22,405 nucleotides of DNA. It comes from Coriobacteriia bacterium (GTDB lineage: Bacteria; Actinomycetota; Coriobacteriia; Anaerosomatales; JAENZW01). The DNA lies in NCBI GenBank assembly GCA_029858605.1, contig JAOUET010000008.1:1-22405 (forward strand). The letters run 5' to 3'. Both the position numbers and the translations under genes were made by a program. Below the pieces are notes generated by a model. That model was not told the DNA's origin. It saw only the letters and a program-made list of their open reading frames with translations, and did no database searches. Shown piece by piece: positions 20,436 to 22,405 of this stretch. The number at the start of each line of letters is the position of its first letter. Positions within the stretch are counted from its first letter, which is position 1.

Positions 20436-22405
20436 ATGGTCTCCGGCACATCCGCGAACCGTCGCATGCTATCGGCCGGTCTGGCCATGGCGCTGGCGTT
20501 GGCGCTCTCGTTCGTTCCAGGAGGGACGTGCTTCTCGGCGGACGTCCCGATCGCTACGGTTGCAGTCGGCCAGAACCCTGCGGCCATCGCAGTCAACCCC
20601 ATCACCCACAGGGTCTTCGTCACGAACTACTTCGGGGACTCCGTCTCGATCATCGACGGCGTGTCCGACGTCGTCACGGCGACCGTTTCAACCTCCTACA
20701 ACGGGAGCCTCTCAATCCCGATCTCGGTCGTGTGCAACCCGCTTGCGACGCCCCCGCGAGCCTACGTAGCGAACTTCTGGAACAGCCGCATCACGGTCAT
20801 CAACGAGACCTCCGGTACCGTGCTCGGACACGTGGCGAGCAACGGGGCGCACGCAGGCGGTCCGCGCGCACTCGCCCTTGATGTGGCGAACGACAAGCTC
20901 TACGTCGCAGAGTACGGCGGCGGCTCGGTGACCGTGTTCGACGCGCTGACCTACGCGCAACTGAAGCAGATCACGGTGGGGTCGAGCCCGCGAGCCCTGG
21001 GGATATTCTCGAGTCTGCCGAGGACCCGCATCTACGTGGCAAACCGCAACTCGAACTCGGTTAGCGTGATCGACGGCGATACCGATACCGTCGTGGCGAC
21101 GCTTGCGGTAGGGGCCGGGCCGAAGGCCATCGCGGTGGACAGCTCGACCGGCTATGCGTACGTCACTTGCGAGAGCGCCAACACCGTCGCGGTGATCGAC
21201 GACAGCGACGTCGTGACTGCCACGATCGAGGTGGGACAGAGGCCCGTTGGCATCGCCGTGGACGAGGTCAACGGCCGAGTGTTCGTCGGGAACTTCAACA
21301 GCGGTACCGTGAGCGTTCTGCGCACGAGCGACTTCTCGCACGAAGCCACGCTCACGGTAGGCACTCAACCGTGGGCGGTGGCGTTCGACTCCGGTGACGA
21401 GAAGGCGTTCGTCACCAACTACGGAAGCAACAACGTCAGCTCCATCGACAACGCGCTTTCGGTGACACCCGTCGTGACGGGCACGAACCCCTACGCCATA
21501 GCGGTCAACGAGGGCATAGCGCCCCACAAGGTCTATGCCGGCAACTGGGGTAGCAACAACGTGACCGTGATCGACGAGCCTGCTTCGTCGAGCGGTTCGT
21601 CAGTGGCGAGTACGTTCGGTGGAGGTCGTGCTTCGGCGGTCGAATCGCTCGCGTCCCTGGAACCTGTCGTGTCGGTGAGGATCGACCCGTTAGCCGAAGA
21701 CCCGACGTTCGAAACTGCGCCGACGCTTTCCGGGACAGCCACGAGCAACCGCGCCCCGTATGCGGCGGCTGTTGCGGGTGTGTTCTACCGAGCGGACGAC
21801 GAGGTGGCGTGGCGGCGTGCCGAGATAACGGGGGGAGAAGGCACGCCGCACGTGACGTGGAGCGCCTCGCTCGGCCCGCTCGGGGGCGGAGCGCACTCGC
21901 TTGAGGTGATGGCGATGGATCAGACGGGGGTCGCCGCCGCCGTCTCCGACGGCGGTACCGCGGTGAAGACCTCCTCGGCGGACGGCTCGGCGAAGTACTC
22001 GTTCACCGTGCTCAGCAAGCCTGTCGTGACGAGCGCTTCCACCTACAACGGTGCGCCGGGGTCCAGCGTGATCATACAGGGAGGCGGTTTCGGCGACCTT
22101 CGAGGTTCCGGCTGGGTGACGTTTGCGGGCAAGGCGGCGGAAGTCGTTTCTTGGTCCGAGACCGCCGTGACCTGCACCGTGCCGGCTGGGGCGCAGCCGG
22201 GCTACGTCGGAGTGTGGCAGAACGGCGTGTGCTCGAACGGACTGTACTTCGTCCCCTCCACGGCTCCGAGGGTTGAGTCTCTCTCTACGGGGAGCGCAGC
22301 CTACGGCGAGACCATCACCATCACTGGTTCGGGTTTCGGTGATTCGCAGGGAAGCGGCTCGGTCACGTTCGGAGGCATGACGGCGGCGGTGACGTCGACG
22401 ACGTC
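20436..22405 (+). CDS. Secreted YVTN beta-propeller protein with IPT/TIG domains (partial, C-terminus beyond window)
   Basis: At least 656 aa, open to the window end. A hydrophobic N-terminus (MLSAGLAMALALALSFVPGG, residues 11-30) looks like a signal peptide. Residues about 40-390 hold eight YVTN-type repeats, such as VFVTNYFGDSVSIIDG, IYVANRNSNSVSVIDG and VFVGNFNSGTVSVL, which should form a seven- or eight-bladed propeller. A Ser-rich linker leads to an Ig-like beta domain (about 410-515), an IPT/TIG domain from about 528 (KPVVTSASTYNGAPGSSVII), and a second one from about 609 (TAPRVESLSTGSAAYGETIT) that is cut by the window. The ATG at 20436 is used; another at 20466 is possible, as neither has a strong RBS. 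A surface or extracellular binding role is expected; ligand unknown. It is divergent from a cytochrome gene. Confidence 0.88.
   Translation, partial: MVSGTSANRRMLSAGLAMALALALSFVPGGTCFSADVPIATVAVGQNPAAIAVNPITHRVFVTNYFGDSVSIIDGVSDVVTATVSTSYNGSLSIPISVVCNPLATPPRAYVANFWNSRITVINETSGTVLGHVASNGAHAGGPRALALDVANDKLYVAEYGGGSVTVFDALTYAQLKQITVGSSPRALGIFSSLPRTRIYVANRNSNSVSVIDGDTDTVVATLAVGAGPKAIAVDSSTGYAYVTCESANTVAVIDDSDVVTATIEVGQRPVGIAVDEVNGRVFVGNFNSGTVSVLRTSDFSHEATLTVGTQPWAVAFDSGDEKAFVTNYGSNNVSSIDNALSVTPVVTGTNPYAIAVNEGIAPHKVYAGNWGSNNVTVIDEPASSSGSSVASTFGGGRASAVESLASLEPVVSVRIDPLAEDPTFETAPTLSGTATSNRAPYAAAVAGVFYRADDEVAWRRAEITGGEGTPHVTWSASLGPLGGGAHSLEVMAMDQTGVAAAVSDGGTAVKTSSADGSAKYSFTVLSKPVVTSASTYNGAPGSSVIIQGGGFGDLRGSGWVTFAGKAAEVVSWSETAVTCTVPAGAQPGYVGVWQNGVCSNGLYFVPSTAPRVESLSTGSAAYGETITITGSGFGDSQGSGSVTFGGMTAAVTSTT

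Overview
The window is GC-rich, uses GTG starts freely, encodes CCA in its tRNA genes and carries no mobile element or CRISPR array. Stand-alone PASTA and DUF2207 proteins, a bacterial Ku/LigD pair and large multiheme c-type cytochromes point to an anaerobic, electron-transferring actinobacterium. Something like the Coriobacteriia/OPB41 (Anaerosomatales) lineage fits best, but this is inferred from gene content and style, not from a phylogenetic marker.

Layout. (1) 1-1588, minus strand: an SDR oxidoreductase cut by the window edge is translationally coupled to a LOG-like Rossmann protein, preceded by tRNA-Arg(ACG) and tRNA-Ser(GCT). (2) 1912-5041, plus strand: a sulfur block of cysK, an Rrf2 regulator overlapping it by ATGA, an operator-like palindrome, iscS and iscU. 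tRNA-Ser(TGA) converges on it. (3) 5407-9672, plus strand: a 67-aa protein, a 1019-aa cytochrome with 29 Cys-His heme-type motifs in repeating triplets, and a membrane HAMP protein with one CxxxCH motif. A strong hairpin ends the block. (4) 9786-13006: a membrane PASTA protein (minus), then tadA and a DUF2207 protein (plus). (5) 13166-15582, plus strand: a membrane protein, a 76-aa protein, a thioredoxin-like lipoprotein whose first active-site Cys codon is an in-frame TGA, and an octaheme cytochrome. (6) 15579-18972, minus strand: ku and ligD (NHEJ). (7) 19114-20199, minus strand: a heptaheme paralogue of the octaheme cytochrome. (8) 20436 to the end, plus strand: a secreted YVTN-propeller/IPT-TIG protein, cut by the window edge.

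How the parts may work together. The dominant theme is extracytoplasmic electron transfer. Three multiheme cytochromes, a heme-bearing HAMP protein and a membrane-anchored thioredoxin-fold protein all act outside the membrane. The sulfur block supplies cysteine and Fe-S clusters.

The most notable item is 13873-14274. Read through the TGA it is one intact thioredoxin-fold lipoprotein with a Sec-Pro-Ala-Cys site, followed by a SECIS-like hairpin with a GGUC apical loop. I call it a probable selenoprotein that a standard gene caller would split. The second notable item is the large cytochrome, where motifs with 4-10 residues between the cysteines occupy the same repeat slots as canonical CxxCH motifs.
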